Assembly: GCF_000425805.1 (NCBI RefSeq)
Contig: NZ_AUED01000018.1
Coordinates: forward strand, 1 to 64,000
DNA: 64,000 nucleotides
Direction of reading: 5' to 3'
Source of the DNA: Pseudomonas vranovensis DSM 16006
GTDB lineage: Bacteria > Pseudomonadota > Gammaproteobacteria > Pseudomonadales > Pseudomonadaceae
Each line of letters opens with the position of its first letter. Within the stretch, counting starts at the first letter, position 1. Positions 1 to 8,945 of this stretch are shown here, in pieces. Position numbers and translations under genes: made by a program. The notes below the pieces were generated by a model that ran no database searches, had not been told where the DNA came from, and saw nothing but the letters and a program-made list of their open reading frames with translations.

Positions 1-21
1 ATTGCCCGTGAGGCTTGACCA
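1..21 (+). rRNA. 23S rRNA, 3' end only (partial)
   Basis: The first bases match the 3' terminus of proteobacterial 23S rRNA, including GTGAGGCTTGACC, whose last nine bases form the 3' strand of the helix that closes the molecule. The rest of the gene lies upstream of the window. The exact last base is inferred by analogy with E. coli. Confidence 0.75.
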
Positions 22-156
22 TATAACACCCAAGCAATTTGCGTCGAATGACCAGATTGCGGTGTTGTGAAGACGAAACGAACCGAAAGTTTGCAGCTCA
101 CAATCATCACATACCCGATTTGCTGGAGTGTCGAAAGACGGTCCGGTACACAGAAT
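22..156 (+). other. 23S-5S internal transcribed spacer
   Basis: This is the spacer between 23S and 5S within the rrn transcript. AACACC (25-30) and GCAAT (34-38) can pair with ATTGC (56-60) and GGTGTT (61-66), giving a hairpin with a three-base bulge, probably a processing stem. No tRNA gene is visible in the spacer. Confidence 0.6.
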
Positions 157-275
157 TTCTTGACGACCATAGAGCATTGGAACCACCTGATCCCATCCCG
201 AACTCAGCAGTGAAACGATGCATCGCCGATGGTAGTGTGGGGTTTCCCCATGTGAGAGTAGGTCATCGTCAAGAT
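157..275 (+). rRNA. rrf: 5S ribosomal RNA
   Basis: The sequence is recognisable as Pseudomonas 5S rRNA, with the conserved cores GAACTCAGCAGTGAAACG and GATGGTAGTGTGGGG. The terminal helix is visible: TCTTGACGA (158-166) pairs with TCGTCAAGA (266-274). Its length of about 119 nt is normal. It is the last gene of an rrn operon entering from the left edge. Confidence 0.93.
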
Positions 276-284
276 TAAATTCCG

Positions 285-317
285 AAACCCCTATCTGCAC
301 ACGCAGGTAGGGGTTTT
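285..317 (+). terminator. rrn operon terminator
   Basis: AAACCCCTA (285-293) pairs with TAGGGGTTT (308-316), and the inner CTGC/GCAG extends the stem. It is followed by a short T run. It sits ten bases after the 5S gene, so it is the intrinsic terminator of the rRNA operon. Confidence 0.85.
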
Positions 318-354
318 GTCTTTTCTGGCCTTGTGCAAAACAGCAGAGTCCAGG

Positions 355-382
355 CCAAAAAAAACCACCCCGCAGGGTGGTT
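355..382 (-). terminator. Terminator downstream of queD
   Basis: Read on the minus strand, AACCACCC and GGGTGGTT form a tight hairpin (363-382) followed by a run of eight or more T. It lies about 16 bases past the queD stop codon. It is a classic intrinsic terminator and separates queD from the convergent rrn operon. Confidence 0.85.
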
Positions 383-398
383 CTTCACATCGAGGCAC

Positions 399-755
399 TC
401 AGTCGCCGTAGTACTCGCAACCGCTGGTGCAGGTCTCGTGGATACGGACCTTGGAAAGCTCTGGCAGCAACGGCTTGACCTGATCCCAGATCCACTTGGC
501 AATGACTTCGCTGGTCGGGTTTTCCAGGCCAGGAATGTCGTTCAGGTAGTTGTGGTCCAACTGCTCGTACAGAGGCTTGAAGATCGCCTTGATCTCGGAG
601 AAGTCACGAATCCAGCCAGTGTGCGGGTCCAGTGGGCCGGTCAGGTGGAGCGCGACTTTGAACGAATGTCCGTGCAGGCGGCCACATTTGTGTCCTTCAG
701 GAACGTGCGGCAGGCGGTGCGCCGACTCGAAGGTGAACTCTTTGAAAATTTCCAC
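399..755 (-). CDS. queD: 6-carboxy-5,6,7,8-tetrahydropterin synthase QueD
   Basis: A 118-residue protein of the PTPS/QueD family. QueD converts 7,8-dihydroneopterin triphosphate to 6-carboxytetrahydropterin, an early cytoplasmic step of queuosine (tRNA wobble base) synthesis. The zinc ligands are visible as H13 (SAHRL) and H28/H30 (LHGH). The catalytic cysteine is C24 (HKCGRLHG), with D67-H68 (LDHNYLN) and E107 (IHETC) completing the active site. The length matches bacterial QueD, which is shorter than eukaryotic PTPS. It stands alone, convergent with the rrn operon and ahead of its own terminator. The other que genes are not in the window. Confidence 0.95.
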   Translation of the reverse strand: MEIFKEFTFESAHRLPHVPEGHKCGRLHGHSFKVALHLTGPLDPHTGWIRDFSEIKAIFKPLYEQLDHNYLNDIPGLENPTSEVIAKWIWDQVKPLLPELSKVRIHETCTSGCEYYGD

Positions 756-804
756 GATCTCTCAACTCTGAAAACCAATGCTGTCGAGCAGTTTACCAGT
801 ATGG

Positions 805-1887
805 TCACTGCAGTGGTTGCAGATGCGCGTGCAGCTCGCCGGTTTCTAACAGCTCAAGCAACTCGTCGCCCAGGCGCTGGCTTTCGGCCATCGCTTTTTT
901 CCAGTAGCGCTGACGGCCGCCAGCATCGCCCATGAAGCGCTTGAAGTCGCTTCGGTCCGGCAGCTTGCCGAAGGGCAGGCTGGCCAGATACTGAGCCGAA
1001 GGCGCCAGCAGCAGGACGTTACGCAAGCGCTGGGTATCTCCACGACGCCAGGGCAATGCCTTGTCGAACCAGCCAGGTATGACCCTGTCGGTGAAGTGCG
1101 GGTAAAGCACGATATCGTCACCCTGGTACGGCAGGTCCAGGTGGTAGTCGAGCAAGCCACCATCGCGATAGGTGCCTTTACCGACGCCTGGTATATCACG
1201 CACACCCTCCATGACCATCGGAATCGAACCGGATGCCAGCAGCGCATGGCGCAGGTTGGCCACATCCAGTGGCAGGCAGCGCGAAGGAAAGTCAGTCAGC
1301 GGATGCAATGGTGGGCCGTTACGGGCGTCGTGCAGGATGATCCGCTCGAAGTGTCGGGCCAATCGCGGACGGCCAATCAGGTTGTCCGCGATCACCGAAG
1401 ACAAGCCCATCCCCAAGCGAGCACGATGGTCATGGGCAAGCAGCCCGTGGCTTTTCACCACCATGATATTGAGGCGGTAATCCGGGTTTTCGAGGATCTG
1501 CGCGTCGCGGCCCTGCAACAATTCTTCGAGCATGCGTTGGCAGCTACGGCTGACCTCGGCCTGGGTCACGCCTTTGGCAAAGTCCTGCTCGGTGTACAGC
1601 TGCCCCAGGCGCTGCAAGGCTTCAGCGGGATTGGGCAAACAGGCACTGGCAAAGCGCCAGGAGCCGATCGATGCGCCAATGAGCGCTCGTACACGCGGGG
1701 TACTGGGCAACCAGTGACCGAACAACGCCAGATCAAGGCCTTGTATGCCAAGCGCCTTGGGGCCCCCTGCAGCGCCTGGCAGTACGCCTACATCGGCTGC
1801 CTGCAATCCACGTTCGCGGATGCGCTGCAAGGCGCCATTGCCTGCCTTCAAGGTCAGGGCCGGATACTTGATATGGATTGCGCTCAT
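805..1887 (-). CDS. Patatin-like phospholipase family protein
   Basis: A protein of about 360 residues with the patatin hydrolase signature. It has a glycine-rich oxyanion loop (GVLPGAAGG), a nucleophile elbow GASIGS (Ser about residue 73), and a DGG motif (YRDGG) that would supply the catalytic aspartate. The expected activity is acyl-ester or phospholipid hydrolysis; the substrate is unknown. No signal peptide is visible, so it is probably cytoplasmic or peripheral. I chose the ATG at 1887 because GAGG lies 4-8 bases upstream; an in-frame ATG at 1914 has poorer context. It lies 49 bp upstream of queD on the same strand. Confidence 0.85.
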   Translation of the reverse strand: MSAIHIKYPALTLKAGNGALQRIRERGLQAADVGVLPGAAGGPKALGIQGLDLALFGHWLPSTPRVRALIGASIGSWRFASACLPNPAEALQRLGQLYTEQDFAKGVTQAEVSRSCQRMLEELLQGRDAQILENPDYRLNIMVVKSHGLLAHDHRARLGMGLSSVIADNLIGRPRLARHFERIILHDARNGPPLHPLTDFPSRCLPLDVANLRHALLASGSIPMVMEGVRDIPGVGKGTYRDGGLLDYHLDLPYQGDDIVLYPHFTDRVIPGWFDKALPWRRGDTQRLRNVLLLAPSAQYLASLPFGKLPDRSDFKRFMGDAGGRQRYWKKAMAESQRLGDELLELLETGELHAHLQPLQ

Positions 1888-2046
1888 ACGGGCCTCGCTC
1901 AAGGGAGCTGGCAATTATAAAGAACAGCAGTCCAGTTGTGGGGCAGGGGTGCGCTATCATGTCGCCAGTTGTTTTCAGCTTCAATTAAGTTCGGTTGGTT
2001 AATCTAGGCCCCGTAGAAACATTATTGATCTCAACGGAGAGACACC

Positions 2047-2355
2047 ATGAAAACTTTGACTGCCCTGTTCGCCACTGCTGCGCTTGCCCTGAGCGCCAAC
2101 GTTGCCATGGCCAAGGACGTACAACCGGATGAAGTTGTGAAACTGGTTCAAGCCAAAACCATCCTGTCGCTGGACGACCTGAAGGCCAAGGCTGTCGCCA
2201 AGCACCCAGGCGCCACCGTTACCGACTCGGAGCTTGAAGACGAGTACGGCCGCTACATCTATAAGGTCGAGCTGCGTGATGCCCAGAACGTCGAGTGGGA
2301 TGTCGACATGGACGCCAAGACTGGCGAAATCCTCAAGGACGCCCGGGATAACTAA
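2047..2355 (+). CDS. PepSY domain small periplasmic protein (first of two)
   Basis: A 102-residue secreted protein with a signal peptide ending in a typical ANVAMA-KD site at about residues 22-23. A single PepSY (YPEB-like) domain follows: the helix DLKAKAVAKHPG, then strands through YIYKVELRD and EWDVDMDAKTGEIL. PepSY domains are thought to inhibit or tune partner proteases and kinases in the periplasm. The stop codon overlaps the start of a second PepSY gene by one base (TAATG). A response regulator and a sensor kinase follow, so the four genes form one operon. The architecture resembles the P. aeruginosa bqsPQRS/carSR operon as I recall it. That equivalence is an inference. Confidence 0.85.
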   Translation: MKTLTALFATAALALSANVAMAKDVQPDEVVKLVQAKTILSLDDLKAKAVAKHPGATVTDSELEDEYGRYIYKVELRDAQNVEWDVDMDAKTGEILKDARDN

Positions 2356-2669
2356 TGACGGTTCGATTGCGAACAGCGCAGGTGGCACTCGCTGCGCTGT
2401 TAGCCCTCTGTTCGCAGGCCTCGGCCCGCGATCTTGATCAGGACGAAGCCCTGCGGTTGCGCCAGCAAGGCATCATCCTGCCGCTCGAGCAACTGCTCAA
2501 TGACGCCCTGGGTCGCTATCCCGGGGCGACGTTGTTGGAGGCGGAGCTGGAAGAAAAGCACGACCGCTATGAGTACGAAGTCGAGCTGTTGACCCCTGAG
2601 GGGGTGGTGCGCGAGATCAAACTCGACGCAACCAATGGAGCTCTGCTCAAAGACGAGGAAGATGACTGA
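2355..2669 (+). CDS. PepSY domain small periplasmic protein (second of two)
   Basis: A 104-residue paralogue of the preceding gene with a signal peptide (cleavage near QASA-RD). It has the same PepSY layout: [14 protein letters not shown] helix, [12 protein letters not shown] strand, and [13 protein letters not shown] at the end. The C-terminus is very acidic (KDEEDD), which could bind cations. It overlaps the response regulator start by one base (TGATG), so translation is probably coupled. Two adjacent PepSY proteins ahead of a two-component system suggest periplasmic accessory or signal-modulating factors for the kinase. Confidence 0.85.
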   Translation: MTVRLRTAQVALAALLALCSQASARDLDQDEALRLRQQGIILPLEQLLNDALGRYPGATLLEAELEEKHDRYEYEVELLTPEGVVREIKLDATNGALLKDEEDD

Positions 2670-3337
2670 TGCGCCTGTTACTGGTCGAGGACAATGTCCC
2701 GCTGGCAGATGAACTGATCCAGGGGCTGCAGCGCCAGGGATATGCAGTCGACTGGCTGGCAGACGGTCGCGATGCCGTCCACCAGGGTAGCAGCGAACCC
2801 TATGACCTGATCATTCTCGACCTGGGCTTGCCCGGATTGTCCGGGCTGGACGTATTGGCCCAATGGCGTGCGTCCGGCCTTGCAACGCCTGTGCTGATCC
2901 TCACTGCCCGCAGTTCCTGGGCCGAACGTATCGAGGGCCTGAAGGCCGGGGCCGATGACTACCTGAGCAAACCCTTTCACCCCGAAGAGCTGCAGTTGCG
3001 AGTCCAGTCGTTGTTGCGCCGCGCGCGTGGCCTTGCCAATCAGACAACGTTGGAAGCCGCAGGCCTGCAGCTCGATGAAGGACGCCAATGTGTGATGCGT
3101 GACGGCGTCGACATCCAGCTCACGGCGGCAGAATTCCGTTTGCTGCGCTATTTCATGCTGCACCCGCAACAGATCCTCTCCAAGAGCCATTTGGCCGAGC
3201 ACCTTTATGACGGTGAGACAGAGCGCGACTCCAATGTGCTGGAAGTCCACGTCAACCACCTGCGTCGCAAGCTCGGCCGTAGCGTGATCGAGACTCGTCG
3301 CGGTCAGGGTTATCGCTACGCCGGGAGCAGCGAGTGA
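2669..3337 (+). CDS. OmpR-family response regulator
   Basis: A 222-residue two-domain regulator. The receiver domain (1-115) has the acidic pocket VEDN, the phosphoacceptor D51 (LILDLGLPG), T in LILTARS and K in [10 protein letters not shown]. The C-terminal winged helix (about 125-220) ends with [11 protein letters not shown] and RRGQGYRY, typical of the OmpR/PhoP class. It is the third gene of a PepSY-PepSY-regulator-kinase operon and overlaps the kinase gene. By family and context it could be PhoP-, QseB- or BqsR-like; sequence alone does not decide. Confidence 0.93.
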   Translation: MRLLLVEDNVPLADELIQGLQRQGYAVDWLADGRDAVHQGSSEPYDLIILDLGLPGLSGLDVLAQWRASGLATPVLILTARSSWAERIEGLKAGADDYLSKPFHPEELQLRVQSLLRRARGLANQTTLEAAGLQLDEGRQCVMRDGVDIQLTAAEFRLLRYFMLHPQQILSKSHLAEHLYDGETERDSNVLEVHVNHLRRKLGRSVIETRRGQGYRYAGSSE

Positions 3338-4656
3338 AGTCGATCCAGGCACGCCTGAGCCTGGGCCTGGTCGCGGTGCTGGTGCTGGTGGGGTTGGCCC
3401 TTGCTCAATTGAGCCTGTGGTTGTTCGAGGTAGGTTTGCAACGCTACCTGGAAACCGGCCTGCGCAAGGAAAGCGAGAACCTGCTGGTTGCCCTGGTACG
3501 CGGGCAGACAGGCCTCGAGCTGGATGAGCGACGGATCTCCTCGGCCTATAAACGTCCGTTTTCCGGGTACTACTTCCGAATCGATTTCGAGGGTGGCAAC
3601 TGGCGTTCCCGTTCGCTGTGGGACCTAGAAATGCCGACACCGGCCACGGCCGGTCTGCATACCGACCTCAAGCTGGGGCCTGAAGATCAACAACTGCTGG
3701 TTCTGCGCAGTGACTACCGGCGCTTCGGCCAGTCGATCTCGATCAGCGTCGCCCAGGACTACACCCCCGTACGCGAGCAGTTCCAGCGCATGCAGCAAAT
3801 CGGCCTGGGACTGGGGCTGCTGGCCCTGGTACTGGTGCTGGTGCTGCAGCGCATTACCGTCACACGCTCATTGCGTCCCCTGGAGCGCGCGCGAGAACAG
3901 ATTGCCCAGTTGCAGCAGGGCAAACGCTCGCAGCTTGATACCCAGGTGCCCATCGAGCTGGAGCCGCTGGTCGCACAAATCAACCACTTGTTGGCCCATA
4001 CCGAAGACAGTCTGCGCCGCTCGCGCAATGCCTTGGGCAACCTGGGCCATGCCTTGAAAACGCCCCTGGCGGTGTTGCTCAGCCTGGCCTCCAGTGAGCG
4101 CCTGAAAGCGTTGCCAGAGGTGCGCGCGCAGCTACGTGAACAGTTGGAGCAGATTCAGCAGCGACTGAGCCGCGAACTCAATCGAGCCCGGCTGGCCGGC
4201 GATGCCTTGCCGGGTGCGCAGTTCGACTGTGATGCCGAGCTGCCCGGGTTGCTCTCGACCTTGGGGATGATCCATGGCGAAGGGCTGGAGTTGAGCCAGC
4301 AAGTCCCCCCCGGGCTGCTGCTGCCCTGGGACCGTGAAGACCTCCTCGAGCTGCTCGGCAACCTGTTGGACAACGCCTGCAAGTGGGCTGACAGCCAGGT
4401 GCAACTGAGCATCGAAGAACAGCCGGAGCATTACCGGCTGCTGATCGACGACGATGGCCCTGGTATTCCCGAGGCTGCTCGAGCGCAGGTGCTGGAACGA
4501 GGCACCCGGCTCGATGAGCAGGTCAATGGCCACGGCCTGGGGCTTGGGATCGTGCGCGATATCGTCGAAGCCTGGGGCGGGCGTATGAGCCTTGAGCAGA
4601 GCCCGTTGGAGGGGCTGCGGGTGTGCATCGAGTTACCGCGTCGAGCAGGGCGCTGA
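3334..4656 (+). CDS. Two-component sensor histidine kinase, PhoQ-like
   Basis: A 440-residue membrane kinase starting at GTG, overlapping the regulator stop (GTGA). TM1 is at about 8-31, a periplasmic sensor at about 32-150, and TM2 at about 155-172, followed by a short HAMP-like linker. The phosphoaccepting H239 lies in [12 protein letters not shown], the H-box form of PhoQ-type kinases. The N box ([13 protein letters not shown]) and G boxes ([17 protein letters not shown]) are intact. The periplasmic part holds no RExxE motif of the kind linked to Fe(II) sensing in BqsS; the only REQLE lies in the cytoplasmic dimerisation helix. The signal is unknown. Confidence 0.92.
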   Translation: MKSIQARLSLGLVAVLVLVGLALAQLSLWLFEVGLQRYLETGLRKESENLLVALVRGQTGLELDERRISSAYKRPFSGYYFRIDFEGGNWRSRSLWDLEMPTPATAGLHTDLKLGPEDQQLLVLRSDYRRFGQSISISVAQDYTPVREQFQRMQQIGLGLGLLALVLVLVLQRITVTRSLRPLERAREQIAQLQQGKRSQLDTQVPIELEPLVAQINHLLAHTEDSLRRSRNALGNLGHALKTPLAVLLSLASSERLKALPEVRAQLREQLEQIQQRLSRELNRARLAGDALPGAQFDCDAELPGLLSTLGMIHGEGLELSQQVPPGLLLPWDREDLLELLGNLLDNACKWADSQVQLSIEEQPEHYRLLIDDDGPGIPEAARAQVLERGTRLDEQVNGHGLGLGIVRDIVEAWGGRMSLEQSPLEGLRVCIELPRRAGR

Positions 4657-4683
4657 TCAGGGCCCTGCCCGCCACCGGATCGA

Positions 4684-6882
4684 TCAGAAGTCCACGGTGC
4701 CCGAGAACTTCACCAGGCGAGGCTCGCCTTGGGTCAGGTAACCCCCGTTGGCCGAGGCCCAGTAGTTCTTGTCGCTGATGTTCTCGACGTTCATGCGCAA
4801 GGTGATGTCCTTCTCCTGGACCTTGAAGCGGTAACGAGCACCGGCATCGAAGCGGTTCCAGGTAGGCAGGCTCAGGGTGTTGGCCTGATCGGCATATTGT
4901 CCGCCGGTGCGCAGCATCCGTGCATTGAGCGCCACGCCGTCCAGCCCTGGAACGTCCCAGTCGACACTCGCGTTCAGCTGGAAGGTCGGGACCCCAATGG
5001 CATGGTTGCCGTCGTTGGTGCCGTTCTGTGTTTTCTTCAGCTCCGAATCAAGACGTGTTCCGCCGGCCAGCAGGCGCAGGCCCGGCAGTGGCTCACCGAA
5101 GATGCTCAGCTCGATGCCGCGGTTCACCTGCTCGCCATCACGCAGGTAAAACCCGGTGTTGCTGTCGAGGTAGCCGTCACTGGGCTTCTCGATACGGAAG
5201 ACCGCAAGGTTGGCGCCGAAGGTGCCCTGATCGTACTTGACGCCTGCTTCGATCTGCTTGGTGCGCCCGGGTGGGAACGCTTCGCCGCGGTTGATGGCGT
5301 TGGCCGAGGCCGTCGGGCCCTTGGACAGGCCTTCGATGCGGTTGGCATACAGCGACACCGATTCGGTAGGCTTGTAGACGATGCCGTACACCGGTGTGGT
5401 GATGCCCTTGTCATACAGGGCGCTGCGGCTGCCGTCGTTGGCCGGGTTGGCCACGCCGCCGGAGGTGGAGCCGTCGTACAGGTAGTTCTCCACCCGCAAC
5501 TGTTGGCGGCGCACCCCAGCGGTCAGTAGCAGGGTGTCGTCGAAAAAGCCCAGAGTGTCGGAGAAGGCAATGCTGCGGTTGCGGGTCTTACCGGTGACAC
5601 CCGGATCACCCAATTCGCCGCCGGTGATGGTCACAGCGGTCGGCTTGGGCAGCGGGGTGGTGTTGTAGATGTTGGTCGGTTGGCCACGGTAGAACACGTA
5701 GGCGTTTTCCTGCTGGGTCCAGATGGTCGAAGCGCCCAGGTTCAACTGGTGGCTGACCGGCCCGGTTTGCAGCTTGCCGTTGAGGCCGCCCATGAATGTA
5801 GTGTTGTCTTCGTTGTGTGGAATGAACGAGCCGCCCATGGTCGCCGCACCCGTGGCGGCATTGGTCAGGGTCGGGGTGCCGTAGAACCCGGTCTCGCGGG
5901 TGTGCTTGACGCCACCGGCCAGGTAAGCGCTCCAGTTGTCGTTCAAGTCCCAGTCGCCGCGCACCATGCCGAAGGTGTCTTCGGTCTCGGTGAAGGTCCA
6001 GTCCTGCCCGTAGTTGTGGCTGGCATCGGGGGCGCGGGGAATATCGGTGAGGCCGGCGCCGAGCTGCACCGAGTTGCGCAGGTGGTTGACGCGTTCTTTC
6101 TGGTAGCCGAAATCGGTGGACACACTGAAGCGATCACCCTGGTAGTCCAGGCCTGCGACAAACAGCTTGCTGCGCTGATCCTGATCTTCGACCGCTGTTT
6201 CGCCCTCACGTTGGGAGAGGTTCAGGCGTGCACCGAAACGGTTGTCGGCACCGAAGCGCTGGCCGATATCCAGATGCTCGCCGATGCGGCCATCGGTGGA
6301 AATGTCCTGGGTGTAGCGGCGGGTTGGCGTGTCGCCGGCACGTTTGGGTTGCAGGTTGACGCTGCCGCCCAGGCCGCCGCCGGTAGGGCTGACACCATTG
6401 ATGAAGGCGTTGGGCCCCTTGAACACCTCGACCCGATCCACCCCATCGGTGGAGATGATCTGGCGCGGCAATACGCCATACAGGCCGTTGTAGGAAATAT
6501 CATCGCCACTCAGGGGCAAGCCGCGAATCACGAAGACCTGCGACTGGTTGCCGAAGCCGACAGACTGGCGCACTGACGGGTCGTTGAGCAAAACATCGCC
6601 CACGTCTTCGGCCTGCTGGTCCTCGATCAGTTTCGAGGTATAGCTGGTCATGGTGAAGGGGACATCCATATTGTCCTGGTTCCCCAATACGCCCATCTGC
6701 CCGCCACGGGCAACCTGGCCGCCGGCATATTCCTCGACTGGCGCATTGCGCAGGGGCTTGGTGGCCTGGGCATTGACAGCGGTAGCGTCGAGCTCCAGAA
6801 CGGCGTCGGCGCCGTGCGCGGTTACGCTGGCAGCACAGCAAACGGCAAGCAGGGTGGGGCGAAAGGGGGAGCGTAAAGCCAT
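4684..6882 (-). CDS. TonB-dependent siderophore receptor (no STN domain)
   Basis: A 732-residue outer-membrane receptor. The signal peptide ends near TAHGADA. The plug domain (about 60-190) contains FVIRGLPLSGDDISYNGLYG and VEVFKGPNAFING, followed by the 22-strand barrel ending in a terminal aromatic residue (KFSGTVDF). This is the layout of ferric-siderophore receptors in the FhuE/Fiu group; the ligand cannot be read from sequence. It lacks an N-terminal signalling domain, so it should not itself control a sigma factor. A Fur-like box lies about 85-100 bp upstream. It is convergent with the sensor kinase gene. Confidence 0.9.
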   Translation of the reverse strand: MALRSPFRPTLLAVCCAASVTAHGADAVLELDATAVNAQATKPLRNAPVEEYAGGQVARGGQMGVLGNQDNMDVPFTMTSYTSKLIEDQQAEDVGDVLLNDPSVRQSVGFGNQSQVFVIRGLPLSGDDISYNGLYGVLPRQIISTDGVDRVEVFKGPNAFINGVSPTGGGLGGSVNLQPKRAGDTPTRRYTQDISTDGRIGEHLDIGQRFGADNRFGARLNLSQREGETAVEDQDQRSKLFVAGLDYQGDRFSVSTDFGYQKERVNHLRNSVQLGAGLTDIPRAPDASHNYGQDWTFTETEDTFGMVRGDWDLNDNWSAYLAGGVKHTRETGFYGTPTLTNAATGAATMGGSFIPHNEDNTTFMGGLNGKLQTGPVSHQLNLGASTIWTQQENAYVFYRGQPTNIYNTTPLPKPTAVTITGGELGDPGVTGKTRNRSIAFSDTLGFFDDTLLLTAGVRRQQLRVENYLYDGSTSGGVANPANDGSRSALYDKGITTPVYGIVYKPTESVSLYANRIEGLSKGPTASANAINRGEAFPPGRTKQIEAGVKYDQGTFGANLAVFRIEKPSDGYLDSNTGFYLRDGEQVNRGIELSIFGEPLPGLRLLAGGTRLDSELKKTQNGTNDGNHAIGVPTFQLNASVDWDVPGLDGVALNARMLRTGGQYADQANTLSLPTWNRFDAGARYRFKVQEKDITLRMNVENISDKNYWASANGGYLTQGEPRLVKFSGTVDF

Positions 6883-6964
6883 GGCGGAGGCCCTGTTAAT
6901 GTCGAGTTGGCGCCTTCCTGGCGTTGCGAGTAATTAGTAATCGCAAATGTTAACAGGTGTATTT

Positions 6965-6983
6965 GCAAAGCGTTATCATTCAG
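6965..6983 (-). promoter_or_regulatory. Putative Fur box upstream of the TonB receptor
   Basis: The minus-strand 19-mer containing GAATGATAACGC matches the Fur consensus GATAATGATAATCATTATC at 11 of 19 positions by hand count. It lies in an AT-rich gap about 85 bp upstream of the receptor start. The location is appropriate for iron repression, but the match is only moderate. Confidence 0.4.
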
Positions 6984-7005
6984 ATACAAAAAATTACCTT
7001 CCACT

Positions 7006-7923
7006 TCACACCAGCGTCAGGCTCAGCATCACCGGCAAGGTCAAGGCAGCCAGCAGGGTCTGCAAGGCAATGATGTTGGCCATCAGCGGTGCGTTACCGC
7101 CCATTTGCCGAGCCATCACATAGGAAGATGATGCGGTGGGCAGTGCCTGGAACAGGATGGCGATGATCGCCGCCTGGCCGCTCAGGCCCAGTGCCCGGCA
7201 TATACCAAATGTGGTCAAAGGCAGCACCACGAACTTGAACAGCGACGCCGCCAGCAACGGCCGTCTGCCCAAACCTTGGGCACTGCTGCCCAATGCGGCG
7301 CCAACACATAGCAGGCCCAAGGGCAGAGCGGCCTGGCCAAGGGCCTTGATGGTCGGTTCAATACCTGCCGGTAGCCCCAGGCCAGTCACGCGCAAGGCAA
7401 TCCCGGCGGCGCAACCAACGATCAGCGGGTTGGTGACGATCGCCTTCGCAACCGCACTGGCCGAGCTGCGCGTGCCGCTGTAGCGGGCGAACACCATCAC
7501 GCACAGCACGTTCACGGTCGGCACGATGGCCGCATTTGCCACAGCGGCCAGGGCGATTCCGCCGCTGCCATAGATCCCTGCGGCGAGGGTCGCACCAATG
7601 TAGTTGTTGAAGCGCACGCCGCCCTGGAATACCGAGGTGAAACTGGCTCCGTCACTGGCCACCGCCCCCTTGCACAACACCAGCAAGGTTGCGCCGATCA
7701 CCGTCGAAAGCAGCAGCACCGTCACCATGTCGAACACGGGCAGGCCTGTCAGGTCAGCCGTGGCCAGGCCGTGCATGAACAGCGCCGGCAGCAACACGAA
7801 GTAGCTCAGGCGTTCGGCCGCGGGCCAGAAGTGCTCACCCAGAAAACCCTGCGCCCGAAGCCAGCGGCCCAAGGCAATCAGCAAGGCAATGGGCACGATA
7901 GTGGCGAGGATCAGTTGCAACAT
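7006..7923 (-). CDS. AEC family (auxin efflux carrier-like) transporter
   Basis: A 305-residue protein with about ten hydrophobic segments in the 5+5 arrangement of the AEC/BASS-like fold. The N-terminal LILATIVPIALLIALGRWLR and the central breaks around NNYIGATLAAGIYG and NPLIVGCAAGIALR are typical. Bacterial members carry small carboxylates such as malate or malonate; the substrate here is unknown. A LysR regulator lies 111 bp upstream on the same strand and may control it. AGGAAAA precedes the ATG. Confidence 0.85.
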   Translation of the reverse strand: MLQLILATIVPIALLIALGRWLRAQGFLGEHFWPAAERLSYFVLLPALFMHGLATADLTGLPVFDMVTVLLLSTVIGATLLVLCKGAVASDGASFTSVFQGGVRFNNYIGATLAAGIYGSGGIALAAVANAAIVPTVNVLCVMVFARYSGTRSSASAVAKAIVTNPLIVGCAAGIALRVTGLGLPAGIEPTIKALGQAALPLGLLCVGAALGSSAQGLGRRPLLAASLFKFVVLPLTTFGICRALGLSGQAAIIAILFQALPTASSSYVMARQMGGNAPLMANIIALQTLLAALTLPVMLSLTLV

Positions 7924-8033
7924 CAGACGGTTTTCCTATCAGTCGGTCGTCCCACGCGAGACTCGACATCAGGCTAGCCTGAAGCACTGAAAGAAAAAAA
8001 CGCAGAATTCTCAACCAACCGATGAGAAAAACT

Positions 8034-8900
8034 TCACGGTTGACCCAGTGCCGTCTTCAGCACCGCCGTCAGGTGCCGACGTCGACTGCTGGCGTGTTCG
8101 ATCAAGCCGACATGGCGCACCCGCTGCGGTTCACCGAACGGCAACAAGGTCACATCGGGCAGGTGCTGCAAGTCTTCGTCAGCCAGGGGCACGATAGCCA
8201 CGCCCAGGCTCATCGAGGCCATGTGCGTGAGGGCTTGCTGGCTGTCCAGCTCCATTTGTTCGCTGACCGGCAGTTGCAGTTTGCGCAGTTCCTGTTCGAT
8301 GATGCGCCCGGCCCAGGCGCGTTTATCAAAGCGCAGGAACGGTTGGGTGGCCAGCAGCTCGCGCAAACTGACGCCGGCAAACGCAGGGCCGGCGACGGCC
8401 CAGAAGCGGTTCTGGTAGAGCGGGGTGAAGTCCAGATTGGCGGGGTAGGGCGCCACAGGCTCGGTGGTGATGGCCGCATCCAGCTCGCCGTCCTCGACGC
8501 GCCGTGCAAGCTCGGCGGACATCCCCGACAATACGCTGATGTGCAAGTGGGGATGCTCGGCCTTGATCCGTACCAGCGCTGCCGGCAGGCGACCGGCCAG
8601 GGCAGTATGAATGGCACCGATTTTCAGTCGACCACTCAGGCCCGGGCCGCTGACCAGGGCATCGGCCATGTCGTCATACGCCGCCAGAATCCCTTCGGCC
8701 CGCTCCACCACCAGGTGCCCGGCCCCGGTCAGGCTGACCTGGCGCCGACTGCGGTCGAACAGCGTGACCTGCAGTTCTTCCTCCAGGCTGCGGATATGCA
8801 GGCTGACGGCCGAGGGCGTCAAGCTGAGGATATCGGCGGCGCGGGCAAAGGTGCCGTGGCGAGCAATGGTCACCAGGGTGCGCAGGGCTTTGAGGGACAC
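8034..8900 (-). CDS. LysR-family transcriptional regulator
   Basis: A 288-residue LysR regulator starting at GTG with GGAG seven bases upstream. The N-terminal helix-turn-helix is clear: LVTIARHGTFARAADILSLT followed by PSAVSLHIRSLEEEL. The remainder is the type 2 periplasmic-binding fold that senses a co-inducer. It lies between a betaine-type ABC permease gene and an AEC transporter gene on the same strand. It could regulate either neighbour; unlike most LysR genes it is not divergent from a target. Confidence 0.9.
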   Translation of the reverse strand: MSLKALRTLVTIARHGTFARAADILSLTPSAVSLHIRSLEEELQVTLFDRSRRQVSLTGAGHLVVERAEGILAAYDDMADALVSGPGLSGRLKIGAIHTALAGRLPAALVRIKAEHPHLHISVLSGMSAELARRVEDGELDAAITTEPVAPYPANLDFTPLYQNRFWAVAGPAFAGVSLRELLATQPFLRFDKRAWAGRIIEQELRKLQLPVSEQMELDSQQALTHMASMSLGVAIVPLADEDLQHLPDVTLLPFGEPQRVRHVGLIEHASSRRRHLTAVLKTALGQP

Positions 8901-8945
8901 GCGTGGGCTCCGGTTGGGGGCGAGTGATGTGCATCATCGCGTTGA

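Noticed and set aside
39..278. Open frame of 79 codons across the 5S rRNA gene
   Set aside because: It lies over the rRNA and spacer; the sequence is explained by rRNA and no ribosome site is present.
1985..2003. BqsR-type direct repeat TTAAG-N6-TTAAG before the PepSY operon
   Set aside because: Only TTAAG and TTAAT with nine bases between are present. The spacing and the second half-site do not fit.
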